NCBI RefSeq assembly: GCF_019799965.1
Contig: NZ_JABGCJ010000001.1
Location: 186,001-250,000 of the forward strand
From: Modestobacter italicus
GTDB taxonomy: Bacteria > Actinomycetota > Actinomycetes > Mycobacteriales > Geodermatophilaceae
Direction: 5' to 3'
Length of the DNA stretch: 64,000 bases
Shown piece by piece: positions 33,345-43,163 of this stretch. The first letter of the stretch is position 1; every line of letters begins with the position of its first letter. Made by a program: the position numbers and the translations under genes. The notes beneath the pieces are model-generated. The model ran no database searches. It was not told the DNA's origin and was given only the letters and a program-made list of their open reading frames with translations.

Positions 33345-34577
33345 TCAGGCCTTCTCGGAGGCCAGGGCCTCGCGCAGCTTGACCCGGCCGCCGGTGCGCA
33401 GCAGCGCCCCGGCGTAGACCCGCCCGCCGATCCGCACGATGGCGGCGATCGCGACCAGCATGAGGACGACGGCGAGGGCGACCTCCCACCACTCGGCGGC
33501 ACCGGCCGCCTGCCGCAACGGCATGACCATCGGTGAGATCCCGGGGACGTAGGACGTGACGACGGCCAGCGTGCCGGTCGGGTCCTGTGCGGCCTGGATG
33601 GCGATGACGATCCCGATGACGGGCAGCAGGGTCGCCGGGGTGATCACGCTGCCGAGGTCCTCCTGTCTGCTGACCAGGGAGGCGGCGGCGGCGAACAGCG
33701 CCGCGTAGAAGGCGTAGCCGAGGACGAACCAGGCCAGCACCGTCAGCACCGTGCCGATCAGGTCGCCGGGCAGTGTCACCAGGTCGAAGGCGAGCGCCCC
33801 CGCCACACCGATGACGGCGATCACCAGCATCTGCCCCAGCGCCAGCACGCCCAGGCCGATGATCTTGCCGGCGAGCAGCTGCCACGGGCGCATGGTGGCC
33901 AGCAACAGCTCCACGACCCGGCTCGACTTCTCCTCGACGACGCCCTGGGCGACGAACTGGCCGAACAGCAGCAACAGGCCGTACAGCACGGCGACGCCCA
34001 TGAGCGCGACGATGATGGCCTCGAAGTCGGCCTCGGCGTCCGGGTCCAGCGCCACCACCTCGACCTCCGGCGGCGCCTGCAGCGTGACGTCGGCGTCGGC
34101 CAGCTGCTGGGTCAGCGACAGCTCCTGCACCGCGCCCTGCACGAGGGTCTCGACCTGCCCGCCGTCGCTCTCCACGAGCAGCTCGGGCTGGGCGCCGGAC
34201 GGGCTGAGCAGCGCGCCCTCCACGTCGCCGTCCTCGACGGCGGTGCTGGCGGCGGCCTCGTCGTCGAACTCGACGACCTCCACCTCGGTGCCCAGCGCCT
34301 CACCCTGGCTGCGCAGCGCGTCGCTGACGGTGGCGTCCCCGCCGATCACCCCGAGCCGGGTGGTGTCCTCCCCGCTGTTGATGAGCACCTGGAAGACCAG
34401 CATGCCCACGATGAGCAGGATCAGGAAGGCGGAACCGGCGAGGAACCCCTTGTCGCGGATCCGGGTGTTGACCTCCCGGCCGGCCACCAGGCGGACCAGC
34501 TGCCCCGGGCTGTGCGGCGTCACGTCGGAGTGCGCCGGTCCGGTGCTGCGGACGTCGCGGTCTGCGGTCGCGGTCAT
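33345..34577 (-). CDS. NatB-like ABC-2 permease
   Basis: 410 residues. One membrane helix (FLAGSAFLILLIVGMLVFQV) and an extracytoplasmic domain of about 150 residues precede five to six more helices, the ABC-2 type exporter layout. The VVEEKSSRVVELLLATMRPW stretch is the coupling element seen in NatB/YhaP. ATG at 34577 overlaps the ATPase stop (ATGA). Probably exports an ion or peptide; not known. Confidence 0.88.
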   Translation of the reverse strand: MTATADRDVRSTGPAHSDVTPHSPGQLVRLVAGREVNTRIRDKGFLAGSAFLILLIVGMLVFQVLINSGEDTTRLGVIGGDATVSDALRSQGEALGTEVEVVEFDDEAAASTAVEDGDVEGALLSPSGAQPELLVESDGGQVETLVQGAVQELSLTQQLADADVTLQAPPEVEVVALDPDAEADFEAIIVALMGVAVLYGLLLLFGQFVAQGVVEEKSSRVVELLLATMRPWQLLAGKIIGLGVLALGQMLVIAVIGVAGALAFDLVTLPGDLIGTVLTVLAWFVLGYAFYAALFAAAASLVSRQEDLGSVITPATLLPVIGIVIAIQAAQDPTGTLAVVTSYVPGISPMVMPLRQAAGAAEWWEVALAVVLMLVAIAAIVRIGGRVYAGALLRTGGRVKLREALASEKA

Positions 34578-35482
34578 GCCGCCACCTCCTGAGGGGTCGT
34601 GACGGCGTCGCGGAAGAGCTCGACGAGGGTGGGCTCGCGCCAGGCGAAGTGGGTGACCCGGCCGGTGGCCAGGGCGGCGGCGAGCACCTGCTGGTCGTCG
34701 GTGCCGGGCGCGAGCTCCAGCACGGTGTCCCCGCGCTGCTCGGAGACCACCCGCACCCCCGGCACCGCCTGGGCCCAGCCGCCGGGTGCATCAGGAGCGA
34801 CCACCCGCAGCTGCCGGCCCGCGGTCGTGGACCGCAGCTCGGGGACGGTGCCGCTGGCCACGATCGAGCCGCGGGCGAGGATGCCGACGGCGTCGCAGAG
34901 CCGCTCGACCAGGTCCAGCTGGTGGCTGGAGAAGACGACGGGGACGCCGCGCCGGCACTGCTCCAGCAGCGCCTCGGCGAGGGAGTCGACGCCGACCGGG
35001 TCGAGGCCGGAGAACGGCTCGTCCAGGATCAGCACCTCGGGCTCGCTGACCAGCGCGGCGGCGAGCTGCACGCGCTGCTGGTTGCCCAGTGACAGCTTCT
35101 CGACCCGGTCGCCGCGCCGCTCGCCCAGCCCGAGCCGCTCGGCCCAGGTCTCGGCGGCGCGGGCAGCGGGGCCGGCGTCCATGCCGTGCAGCCGGGCGAA
35201 GTAGGTCAGCTGCTCGCCGACCTTCATCTTCGGGTAGAGCCCGCGCTCCTCGGGCATGTAGCCGATCCGGCGGCGGACGGCCTCGTCGACCGGCCGGCCC
35301 GACCAGCGCACCTCCCCCGCGTCGGCCCGGGCCAGGCCCATCGCGATCCGCATGGAGGTGGTCTTCCCCGCGCCGTTGGAGCCGCAGAAGCCGAACATCT
35401 GCCCCGGGGCGACGGAGAAGCTCACCCCCTTGAGCACCTGGTTGTCGCCGTAGGCCTTGACCAGGCCGTCGAACTCGAGCAC
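34574..35482 (-). CDS. NatA-like ABC ATPase
   Basis: 302 residues. Walker A GSNGAGKTTSMRIAMGL, signature LSLGNQQRVQLAAAL (LSxGx variant as in NatA), Walker B VLILDEPFSGLDPV, switch VVFSSHQLDLVERL. The C-terminal 80 residues form the DUF4162 accessory domain. GTG start at 35482; 147 bases of divergent promoter face udgX. Partner of the NatB-like permease. Confidence 0.93.
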   Translation of the reverse strand: MLEFDGLVKAYGDNQVLKGVSFSVAPGQMFGFCGSNGAGKTTSMRIAMGLARADAGEVRWSGRPVDEAVRRRIGYMPEERGLYPKMKVGEQLTYFARLHGMDAGPAARAAETWAERLGLGERRGDRVEKLSLGNQQRVQLAAALVSEPEVLILDEPFSGLDPVGVDSLAEALLEQCRRGVPVVFSSHQLDLVERLCDAVGILARGSIVASGTVPELRSTTAGRQLRVVAPDAPGGWAQAVPGVRVVSEQRGDTVLELAPGTDDQQVLAAALATGRVTHFAWREPTLVELFRDAVTTPQEVAA

Positions 35483-35629
35483 TGCCCCTCCGGGGTTCGG
35501 TCTGTGCGTGCTGTCTCGGTTGTCTTCTCGGGGCGAGAGTGTCTGATGACTTTCCAACTCGTCAAGTGAACGGTGCGGTGTGTCCCCGTTCGTGCTGCGG
35601 CAACGTCCGCCGTCGGGTGGGATCTGGAC

Positions 35630-36313
35630 ATGAGCGGCGGGGACGAACCAGCGCAGGTGCCCAGCGGCGTCGGCCTGGCCGGGCTGCGCGAGGCGGCGGC
35701 CGGCTGCCGGGCCTGCGAGCTGTGGGAGCCGGCCACCCAGACGGTGTTCGGCGAGGGCCCGGAGACCGCGCGGGTGGTGTTCGTCGGCGAGCAGCCCGGC
35801 GACCAGGAGGACCGGAGGGGCGAGCCGTTCGTCGGCCCGGCCGGCCGGCTGCTGGACGAGGCGCTGACCGACGCCGGGATCGACCGCGGCGATGCCTACG
35901 TGACCAACTCGGTCAAGCACTTCCGCTTCACGCCCACGCCCAAGCGGCGGATCCACCAGTCACCGGGGGCCGAGCACCTGGCCGCCTGTCGGCCCTGGCT
36001 GGAGGCGGAGTTCGCCGTCCTGCAGCCGGAGGTGGTGGTCTGCCTGGGTGCGGTGGCCGCCAAGGCGCTCATCGCGCCGTCGTTCCGGATCACCCGGGAG
36101 CGCGGGCAGCTGATGCCGTGGACGCCGCCGGGCGTGCGGGCCGCCGAGGCCTCGCTGCCCGAGGCCGACCAGGACGAGGACGCTCCGCACCAGACCTGGG
36201 TGCTGGCGACCGCGCACCCCTCGGCCGTGCTGCGGACGCCGGACGACGCCCGCGCCGCCGCCTACGACGCCCTCGTCGCCGACCTGCGGGTGGTCGCCCA
36301 CGTCCTCGCCTGA
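35630..36313 (+). CDS. udgX: UdgX-type uracil-DNA binding/glycosylase protein
   Basis: 227 residues of the family 4 UDG fold. Cys pair CRACEL near residue 25 and later Cys for a 4Fe-4S cluster. GEQPGDQEDRRGEPFVGPAG is the first active loop. KRRIHQSPGAEH is the UdgX-specific insert whose His forms a covalent bond with uracil-DNA in the M. smegmatis enzyme. Final loop ATAHPSAVLR. ATG at 35630. Confidence 0.92.
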   Translation: MSGGDEPAQVPSGVGLAGLREAAAGCRACELWEPATQTVFGEGPETARVVFVGEQPGDQEDRRGEPFVGPAGRLLDEALTDAGIDRGDAYVTNSVKHFRFTPTPKRRIHQSPGAEHLAACRPWLEAEFAVLQPEVVVCLGAVAAKALIAPSFRITRERGQLMPWTPPGVRAAEASLPEADQDEDAPHQTWVLATAHPSAVLRTPDDARAAAYDALVADLRVVAHVLA

Positions 36314-36345
36314 CCGCGGAGTCGCCCCGCTGACGAGCCCGGGGG

Positions 36346-37527
36346 TCAGTCCCGCTCGGGCTCGGGGAAGCGTGCACCGGCCGCCAGCTCGGTGCCGGCC
36401 GCGACCTCGGCCCGCCGCCCGACCAGGGTGATCTCCCCGTCACCGCCGACGGTGGCCCGCTCCCCCACCACCACGCCGTCGTCCAGGACCGTGCGGGTGA
36501 CGGTGGCCCCGGCGCGGACCCGGGCGCCGGGCAGCAGCACCGAGTCGACGACGGTCGCCCCCGGTTCGACGATCACCCCCGGCGAGAGCACCGAGCCGCG
36601 CACCTCCCCGGCCACCCGCGTGCCGCCGGAGACCAGGCTGTCCTCGACCACCGCCCCCCGCAGCAGGCGCGCGGCGCTGTGCCGGCCGCCGCGGGTGCGG
36701 ATCGGCCAGCTCGCCTCGTCCAGGTCGATCGGCGGCTCCTCGCAGCGGAACTCCCGATGGGCCTCCCAGTAGGACTCGACGGTGCCGACGTCCCGCCAGT
36801 AGCCCCCCAGCGGGTACGCCCGGGCCAGGCCGTCCTCCGTCTGCGCCGGCAGCAGGTGGGTGCCGAGGTCCTCCAGGCCGTCCTCGCCGACCTGGTCGCT
36901 GATCGCCTCGAGCCGGTCCAGGGTCTCGGTCGGCGAGAAGACGAAGACCTCGTTGGTGGCGGTGGTCGTCGCCGGCTCGTCGGGCTTGTAGGCGTAGTCG
37001 GTGACCTTGCCGTCGTCCGCGGCCCGGACGATGCCGTAGCGGGCGGCGTCGTCCGGGGCGACCTCGGTCGTCACCATCGTCACCTCGGCACCGGACCCGA
37101 GGTGGGCGTCGACCACGGCCCGGTAGTCGAGCTTGTAGACCGCGTCGGAGCTGACCACCACGAGCGCGTCGGCGGCGAACTGCCGGATGAGCTCGGCCTG
37201 CCGCCACAGCCCGTCGGCGGTGCCCATCGTGAAGCCGCCACGGTCGCTGCCCTGGAACGGCGGCAGCATCATCAGCCCGCCGGTGGTGCGGTCCAGGTCC
37301 CACGGCCGGCCGTTGGCCAGGTGCTCGTTCACCGACTGCGGTTGGTACTGCTCCGACACCCACACGTCGGGGATCTGCGAGTGCTCGCAGTTCGACAGCG
37401 GGAAGTCGATGAGCCGGTACACCCCGGCGAACGGGACGGCGGGCTTGGCCCGGGTCTCGGTCAGCAGTTCGAGGCGGCTGCCCTTGCCACCGGCGAGGAC
37501 GAGGACGAGGACCCGCGGGAGCGCCAT
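36346..37527 (-). CDS. glgC: Glucose-1-phosphate adenylyltransferase
   Basis: 393 residues. VLVLAGGKGSRLELLTETRA and KPAVPFAGVYRLIDFPLSNC form the nucleotidyl-transferase start. YGIVRAADDGKVTDYAYKPD and GGYWRDVGTVESYWEAHREF follow. The C-terminus is a left-handed beta-helix with LSPGVIVEPGATVVDSVLLP. Makes ADP-glucose for glycogen or maltosyl phosphate. The longer frame from 37548 adds seven residues; ATG 37527 is used. Confidence 0.94.
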   Translation of the reverse strand: MALPRVLVLVLAGGKGSRLELLTETRAKPAVPFAGVYRLIDFPLSNCEHSQIPDVWVSEQYQPQSVNEHLANGRPWDLDRTTGGLMMLPPFQGSDRGGFTMGTADGLWRQAELIRQFAADALVVVSSDAVYKLDYRAVVDAHLGSGAEVTMVTTEVAPDDAARYGIVRAADDGKVTDYAYKPDEPATTTATNEVFVFSPTETLDRLEAISDQVGEDGLEDLGTHLLPAQTEDGLARAYPLGGYWRDVGTVESYWEAHREFRCEEPPIDLDEASWPIRTRGGRHSAARLLRGAVVEDSLVSGGTRVAGEVRGSVLSPGVIVEPGATVVDSVLLPGARVRAGATVTRTVLDDGVVVGERATVGGDGEITLVGRRAEVAAGTELAAGARFPEPERD

Positions 37528-37638
37528 GGCCGCACAGCTACCCGCCACGCCCCCGGCACATGCCCGACACGCGGGTCGCTGGTCACCCGGGGCTGCCTCG
37601 CCGGGGCTGGGGCAGCACCGGGTGACCGGTGGCGGAGG

Positions 37639-38946
37639 TCAGTCCGCCGCGAGCCGGCGGCGGGCGGCCCGGGCCACCTCGTCGGCCTGCGACGCCCGGT
37701 ACAGCCAGAACGAGGGGACGGCGACCGCGACGACCACCATCGCGACCACGATGACGAGGCCGCCGGAGACCATCGCCGCGGTGACCCCGACGCTGCTGGC
37801 CATGAGCCCGGCCCGCAGGTCGCCCAGCCGCGGGCCACCGGCGACGACCACGATGAACACCCCCTGCATCCGCCCGCGCATCTCGTCCGGGGCGGCGGTC
37901 TGCAGCATCGCCGAGCGCAGCACCGCGCTCACCATGTCGCCGGCGCCCGCGACGGCGAGGCAGAGCACCGCCAGCCACAGGGTCGACGCCAGCCCGAAGC
38001 CGATGATCGCCACGCCCCACACCGCGATCGCGGCCAGGACCACCGCCCCCTGCCGGTCGACCCGGCTCACCCAGCCCGACGTCAGCCCCATCAGCAGCGA
38101 GCCGATCGAGACGCCGGCGAACAGCCAGCCCAGGCTGTTGGCGTTGTCGGCGTAGGTGGTCTGCGACAGCTCCGGGAAGACCGCCTGCGGCCAGGCGAAC
38201 AGCATCGCGATCACGTCGACCACGAAGGTCATCAGCAGCAGCGGCTGGGTGCGCAGGAAGGCGAAGCCCTCCCCCACCCCCCGCACCGCCGACCGCAGCC
38301 GCAGCGGCCCCGAGACGCCCTCGGGCGGCAGCGGGGGCAGCCCGCGCAGCAGCAGCACCGCGGCGACGAAGCCCAGGGCGTCGATCGTGTAGACGATCGA
38401 GAGGTCGCCCAGGCCGATCAGCAGCCCGGCCAGCAGCGGTCCGACGATCACGCCCGCCTGGCGCACCGTCATCGCCAGCGCGTTCGCGGCCGCCACCTGC
38501 GCCGGCCCGACCAGCGCCGGGATCACCGCACTGCGCGCCGGCTGGTTGACCGCGGCGAACCCGGAGACGGCGGCGGCCAGCACCCACAGCACGCTGATGT
38601 GCCCGTCACCGGGCAGCAGCGCCTGCAGCGCCAGCAGCGCACTGGTGACCGCCGCGCCCGCCGAGCTGACCACCATCAGCAGCCGGCGGTCCATGGCGTC
38701 GGCGATGGCGCCGCCCAGCAGGCCGAAGACGACCAGCGGCACGAGTGCCACCACCGACGTCAGCCCGACCATCAGCGACGAGCCGGTCAGGTCGTAGACC
38801 TGGTACGGGACGGCGACCAGCGTCATCTGCTGGCCGAGCATCGTGACCGCGACCCCGCCGAAGACCCGCCGGTAGGCGCGGTTGCGCAGCGGCGTGGTGT
38901 CCAGCGCCCACCCGCGCCGCCGGGTCACCGGCTGCGGCTGCTCCAC
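37639..38946 (-). CDS. MFS transporter (EntS/MFS_3-like)
   Basis: About 435 residues with 12 hydrophobic segments. NRAYRRVFGGVAVTMLGQQM begins TM1. LLGGAIADAMDRRLLMVVSS is the GxxxDRxxRR loop, and GLTSGWVSRVDRQGAVVLAA is the matching one in the second half. Similar to enterobactin-exporter EntS and macrolide-efflux types. The frame is open up to ATG 39063, but that first part is translated from repeat R4. I prefer GTG 38946 (MEQPQPVTRRRGWALD), preceded by GAGGGCGG. Confidence 0.82.
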   Translation of the reverse strand: MEQPQPVTRRRGWALDTTPLRNRAYRRVFGGVAVTMLGQQMTLVAVPYQVYDLTGSSLMVGLTSVVALVPLVVFGLLGGAIADAMDRRLLMVVSSAGAAVTSALLALQALLPGDGHISVLWVLAAAVSGFAAVNQPARSAVIPALVGPAQVAAANALAMTVRQAGVIVGPLLAGLLIGLGDLSIVYTIDALGFVAAVLLLRGLPPLPPEGVSGPLRLRSAVRGVGEGFAFLRTQPLLLMTFVVDVIAMLFAWPQAVFPELSQTTYADNANSLGWLFAGVSIGSLLMGLTSGWVSRVDRQGAVVLAAIAVWGVAIIGFGLASTLWLAVLCLAVAGAGDMVSAVLRSAMLQTAAPDEMRGRMQGVFIVVVAGGPRLGDLRAGLMASSVGVTAAMVSGGLVIVVAMVVVAVAVPSFWLYRASQADEVARAARRRLAAD

Positions 38947-39004
38947 CGGCAGACCGCCCTCGACCGGATCGACCGGCGTCTCTGCAGGTGACGTGCTGGA
39001 ACGG

Positions 39005-39061
39005 CCCCGTCGCAGGGTCCCGCGGCGAGCGTGCGAGTCGCGGGGGGCGACGGGGTCCTTC
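39005..39061 (-). repeat. Dispersed hairpin repeat, copy R4
   Basis: CCCCGTCGC (39005-39013) and GCGACGGGG (39047-39055) pair perfectly over 9 bp around core CGCGGCGAGC-GTGCGAGTCGCGGGG. The element's GAAGGA end overlaps the pdxH stop codon (TGA at 39060-39062). It also provides an ATG in the frame of the MFS gene. Confidence 0.82.
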
Positions 39062-39707
39062 ATGGGGCGAGTCGCTGCACGACCCAGCCGCCGCCTTCCT
39101 CGTCATCGCGCACGAACACCAGCCGGTCGTGCAGCCGGTCATGGCCGCCCTGCCAGAACTCCACCCGCTCGGGCACGACCCGGTAGCCGCCCCAGTTCTC
39201 CGGCCGCGGCAGCTGCCCGGCCGGGGTCTGCGCGTCCAGCTCCGCCACCCGGGTGCGCAGCAGCTCCCGCGACTCCACCACCGTCGACTGGATCGAGGCG
39301 GCCGCGGCCAGCTGCGAACCGCGTGGCCGCGGGTCCCAGAGCAGGTCGGAGGCGGTCGGCCCGATCCGCTCGACGGCGCCGGTCACCCGGACCTGCCGCT
39401 GCTGGGCGTGCCACGGGAACACCAGCGCCGCGCGCGGGTTCACCGCGAGCTGGGCGCCCTTCGCCGAGGCGTAGTTGGTGCCGAACACGAACCCGTCGGC
39501 GTCGTAGCCCTTCATCAGCACCACCCGCGCGTCGGGGGCACCGTCGGCGTCCGCGGTCGCCACCACCATGGCATTGGGCTCGGGGAGCTCGGCGGCGACG
39601 GCGTCGGCGAACCACCGGTCGAACTGCTCGACCCAGGTGGGGGCCAGGCCCTCCTCCCCGAAGCCGCTGTCGTCGTAGTCCCTGCGCATGCGGATCAGGT
39701 CGGGCAC
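39060..39707 (-). CDS. pdxH: Pyridoxamine 5'-phosphate oxidase
   Basis: 215 residues. EPNAMVVATADADGAPDARV, VVLMKGYDADGFVFGTNYAS, SAKGAQLAVNPRAALVFPWH, RQVRVTGAVERIG and the C-terminal WGGYRVVPERVEFWQGGHDR, RLHDRLVF. This is the full FMN-binding PdxH set. Oxidises PNP/PMP to PLP. GTG start at 39707. Repeat R4 follows its stop immediately and may act as terminator. Confidence 0.95.
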   Translation of the reverse strand: MPDLIRMRRDYDDSGFGEEGLAPTWVEQFDRWFADAVAAELPEPNAMVVATADADGAPDARVVLMKGYDADGFVFGTNYASAKGAQLAVNPRAALVFPWHAQQRQVRVTGAVERIGPTASDLLWDPRPRGSQLAAAASIQSTVVESRELLRTRVAELDAQTPAGQLPRPENWGGYRVVPERVEFWQGGHDRLHDRLVFVRDDEEGGGWVVQRLAP

Positions 39708-39850
39708 TCCCTCATGCTGTCACCGTTGCACCGCGCACCGCCGGGTGACCGCCCGCCCGGGTGCCCTCCGCGCCCCGCGACCGCCTAAGTTGTGGCTCGT
39801 CGTGCGCTGACCGGCGTCCGTCCCCACCCGCGCGCAGAGGAGCATGCGAG

Positions 39851-40951
39851 ATGGCAGACGACTTCGTACCGGGCCTGGAGGGCGTCATCGCCTTCGAGAC
39901 CACCATCGCGGAGCCGGACAAGGACGGCGGCGCCCTGCGCTACCGCGGCGTCGACATCGAGGACCTGGTCGGCACGGTCACCTTCGGCAACGTCTGGGCG
40001 CTGCTGGTCGACGGCCAGTTCGGGCCGGGGCTGCCGCCGGCCGAGCCGTTCCCCATCCCGGTGCACACCGGCGACGTGCGGGTCGACGTGCAGGCCGCGC
40101 TCGCCATGCTCACCCCGATCTGGGGCTACCGGCCGCTGCTGGACGTCTCCGACGAGGAGGCCCGCGACGAGCTGGCCCGCGCCGCGGTCATGGCGCTGTC
40201 CTACGTCGCGCAGTCCGCCCGCGGCATCGGCGTCCCGGCCGTGCCGCAGAAGCGGATCGACGAGGCCTCCACCATCGTCGAGCGCTTCATGGTGCGCTGG
40301 CGCGGTGAGCCCGACCCGCGGCACGTCGCCGCGGTCGACGCCTACTGGACGTCGGCGGCCGAGCACGGCATGAACGCCTCGACCTTCACCGCCCGGGTGA
40401 TCGCCTCCACCGGCGCCGACGTCGCCGCGGCGCTCTCCGGCGCGATCGGGGCGATGTCCGGTCCACTGCACGGCGGCGCCCCGTCCCGGGTGCTGCACAT
40501 GCTCGACGGCGTCGAGCAGACCGGGAACGCCGAGACCTACGTCAAGGGCCTGCTGGACTCCGGCGAGCGGCTGATGGGCTTCGGCCACCGCGTCTACCGC
40601 GCCGAGGACCCGCGCGCCCGGGTGCTCCGCCGCGCGGCCGAGGAGCTCGGCGCCCCGCGCTTCGAGGCCGCCCTGGCCCTGGAGCAGGCCGCGCTGACCG
40701 AGCTGCGCGAGCGCCGCCCGGACCGGCCGATCGAGACCAACGTCGAGTTCTGGGCCGCGGTGGTGCTCGACTTCGCCGAGGTGCCCAGCCACATGTTCAC
40801 CTCGATGTTCAGCTGCGCGCGCACCGCCGGCTGGTGCGCGCACATCCTGGAGCAGAAGCAGACCGGCCGGCTGGTGCGCCCCTCCGCCCGGTACGTCGGC
40901 CCCGCCCCCCGCAAGCCCCAGGACGTCGAGGGCTGGGACACCATCCAGTAG
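39851..40951 (+). CDS. Citrate synthase 2
   Basis: 366 residues. GVIAFETTIAEPDKDGGALR, YRGVDIEDL, catalytic His in GAMSGPLHGGAP, second His in GFGHRVYRAEDPRARVLRRA. The third catalytic position reads NVEFW: Glu replaces the Asp of NVDFY in E. coli GltA. The rest aligns well (SHMFTSMFSCARTAGWCAHI). Condenses acetyl-CoA with oxaloacetate, or possibly another acyl-CoA. ATG 39851; repeat R3 begins two bases after TAG. Confidence 0.92.
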   Translation: MADDFVPGLEGVIAFETTIAEPDKDGGALRYRGVDIEDLVGTVTFGNVWALLVDGQFGPGLPPAEPFPIPVHTGDVRVDVQAALAMLTPIWGYRPLLDVSDEEARDELARAAVMALSYVAQSARGIGVPAVPQKRIDEASTIVERFMVRWRGEPDPRHVAAVDAYWTSAAEHGMNASTFTARVIASTGADVAAALSGAIGAMSGPLHGGAPSRVLHMLDGVEQTGNAETYVKGLLDSGERLMGFGHRVYRAEDPRARVLRRAAEELGAPRFEAALALEQAALTELRERRPDRPIETNVEFWAAVVLDFAEVPSHMFTSMFSCARTAGWCAHILEQKQTGRLVRPSARYVGPAPRKPQDVEGWDTIQ

Positions 40952-40953
40952 TT

Positions 40954-42152
<1,199 letters not shown>

Positions 42153-42171
42153 AGCGTGTCTCCCAAGTTGA

Positions 42172-43133
42172 TTGTCTTCGGCGCGGGATCTCGATCCGGT
42201 GGCCGTTCGTTCGCAGCCGAGTCGTAGTCAGTCGGCGGCGATCGAGCCGTTGATGCCGCATGTGACGGGCCGGTCGCGGCATCACCGGTATCACCGACAG
42301 GCGGTGATGGGCGTTGAACACCGCTATTGGTGCGGAGTCGCCAAGCGTGATCTGCCGGAGCGGTTCGGGGCTTGGCAGAAGGCGTGGAAGCGGCACGCCC
42401 GGTTTCCCCGGATAGCACGCGCGACTAGATGCTGGCCGCGGTGATCGCGCACGCTGATGCCGCCGGTGACGTCGATTGGGCCGCCGTATCGGTGGACTCC
42501 ACGGTCAACCGCACGCACAAGCACGCCACCAACCTGCCGCGAATCGAGGCTCCCACGGATGTGCATCGGCGAACCACATGACACAGGTTCTCGGAGCCAG
42601 CACCAGGTCGCTGGCCGAGCCCCCTGATCACAGCATCGGCCGCTCCCGCGGTGGCCTGTCCACCAGGGTCCACCACGCCGTCGACGGTCGCGCCGGCCAC
42701 TGTCGATCCTGGTCTGCGCCGGTCAGGCCGACGACGCACCCGCGTGCCTGCCGCGCCTGGCCAGCATCCGCGTGGCTCAATCCACACCGGGTCGGCCTCG
42801 CACCCGACTAACCGCGCTGCTGGCCGATCACGCCTACTTATTCAAGGCCATTCGAGCCCACCTGCGCTCCCGCGCGATCGTCGCCATCGTCCCCGAGCCC
42901 CGCGAGCAGCAGGGCCACCGCGCCCGCCGCGGCAGCAAGGGCGGCCGGCCGGTCAGCTACTACCGCGAGCTCTAAAGAAGCGCACCGTCTCTACAAGAAG
43001 CGCACCGTCGTCGATGGCTCATTTGCCCCTGCTCAAGCAGTGGCGCGGACTGGCCACTCGCTACGACAAACACGCCCTCATCTACCGTGGCGGCGTCGTG
43101 CTGGCTGCTGTCCTCGCCTGGTCACGCACCTGA
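42172..43133 (+). pseudogene. Degenerate IS5-family transposase
   Basis: Family pieces appear in order but in different frames: AAIEPLMPHVTGRSR and RDLPERFGAWQKAWKRHARF up to about 42415, then HADAAGDVDWAAVSVDSTVN and HATNLPR (DDE first Asp), then SLAEPPDHSIGRSRGGLSTR near 42610, RAHLRSRAIVAIVPEP near 42850, and KQWRGLATRYDKHALIYRGG (43035-43095). At least three frameshifts and internal stops separate them, so no active transposase can be made. Confidence 0.85.
42975..43009 (+). repeat. 15-base direct duplication in the transposase relic
   Basis: AAGAAGCGCACCGTC occurs at 42975 and again at 42995, a 20-base period. The duplication adds to the frame breaks of the transposase and looks like slippage in a decaying copy. 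Confidence 0.7.
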
Positions 43134-43163
43134 TAGACACGCGCTAGCCAACCTCATTGGAAC

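Larger units (their letters stand above)
42153..43143 (+). mobile_element. IS5-family insertion sequence relic, 991 bp, CTAG target duplication
   Basis: The ends AGCGTGTCTCCC and, reversed, CGCGTGTCTATC share GCGTGTCT as terminal inverted repeats. CTAG stands directly outside both (42149-42152 and 43144-43147), fitting IS5-type target duplication. The interior translates in pieces to a DDE transposase of the actinobacterial IS5 type. The left duplication coincides with the serC stop codon. Total length suits a full copy rather than an end fragment. Confidence 0.82.

Noticed and set aside
36679-38991. 770-codon plus-strand frame over glgC and the MFS gene
   Set aside because: Antisense shadow; Gln/His/Arg-rich nonsense over two conserved genes.
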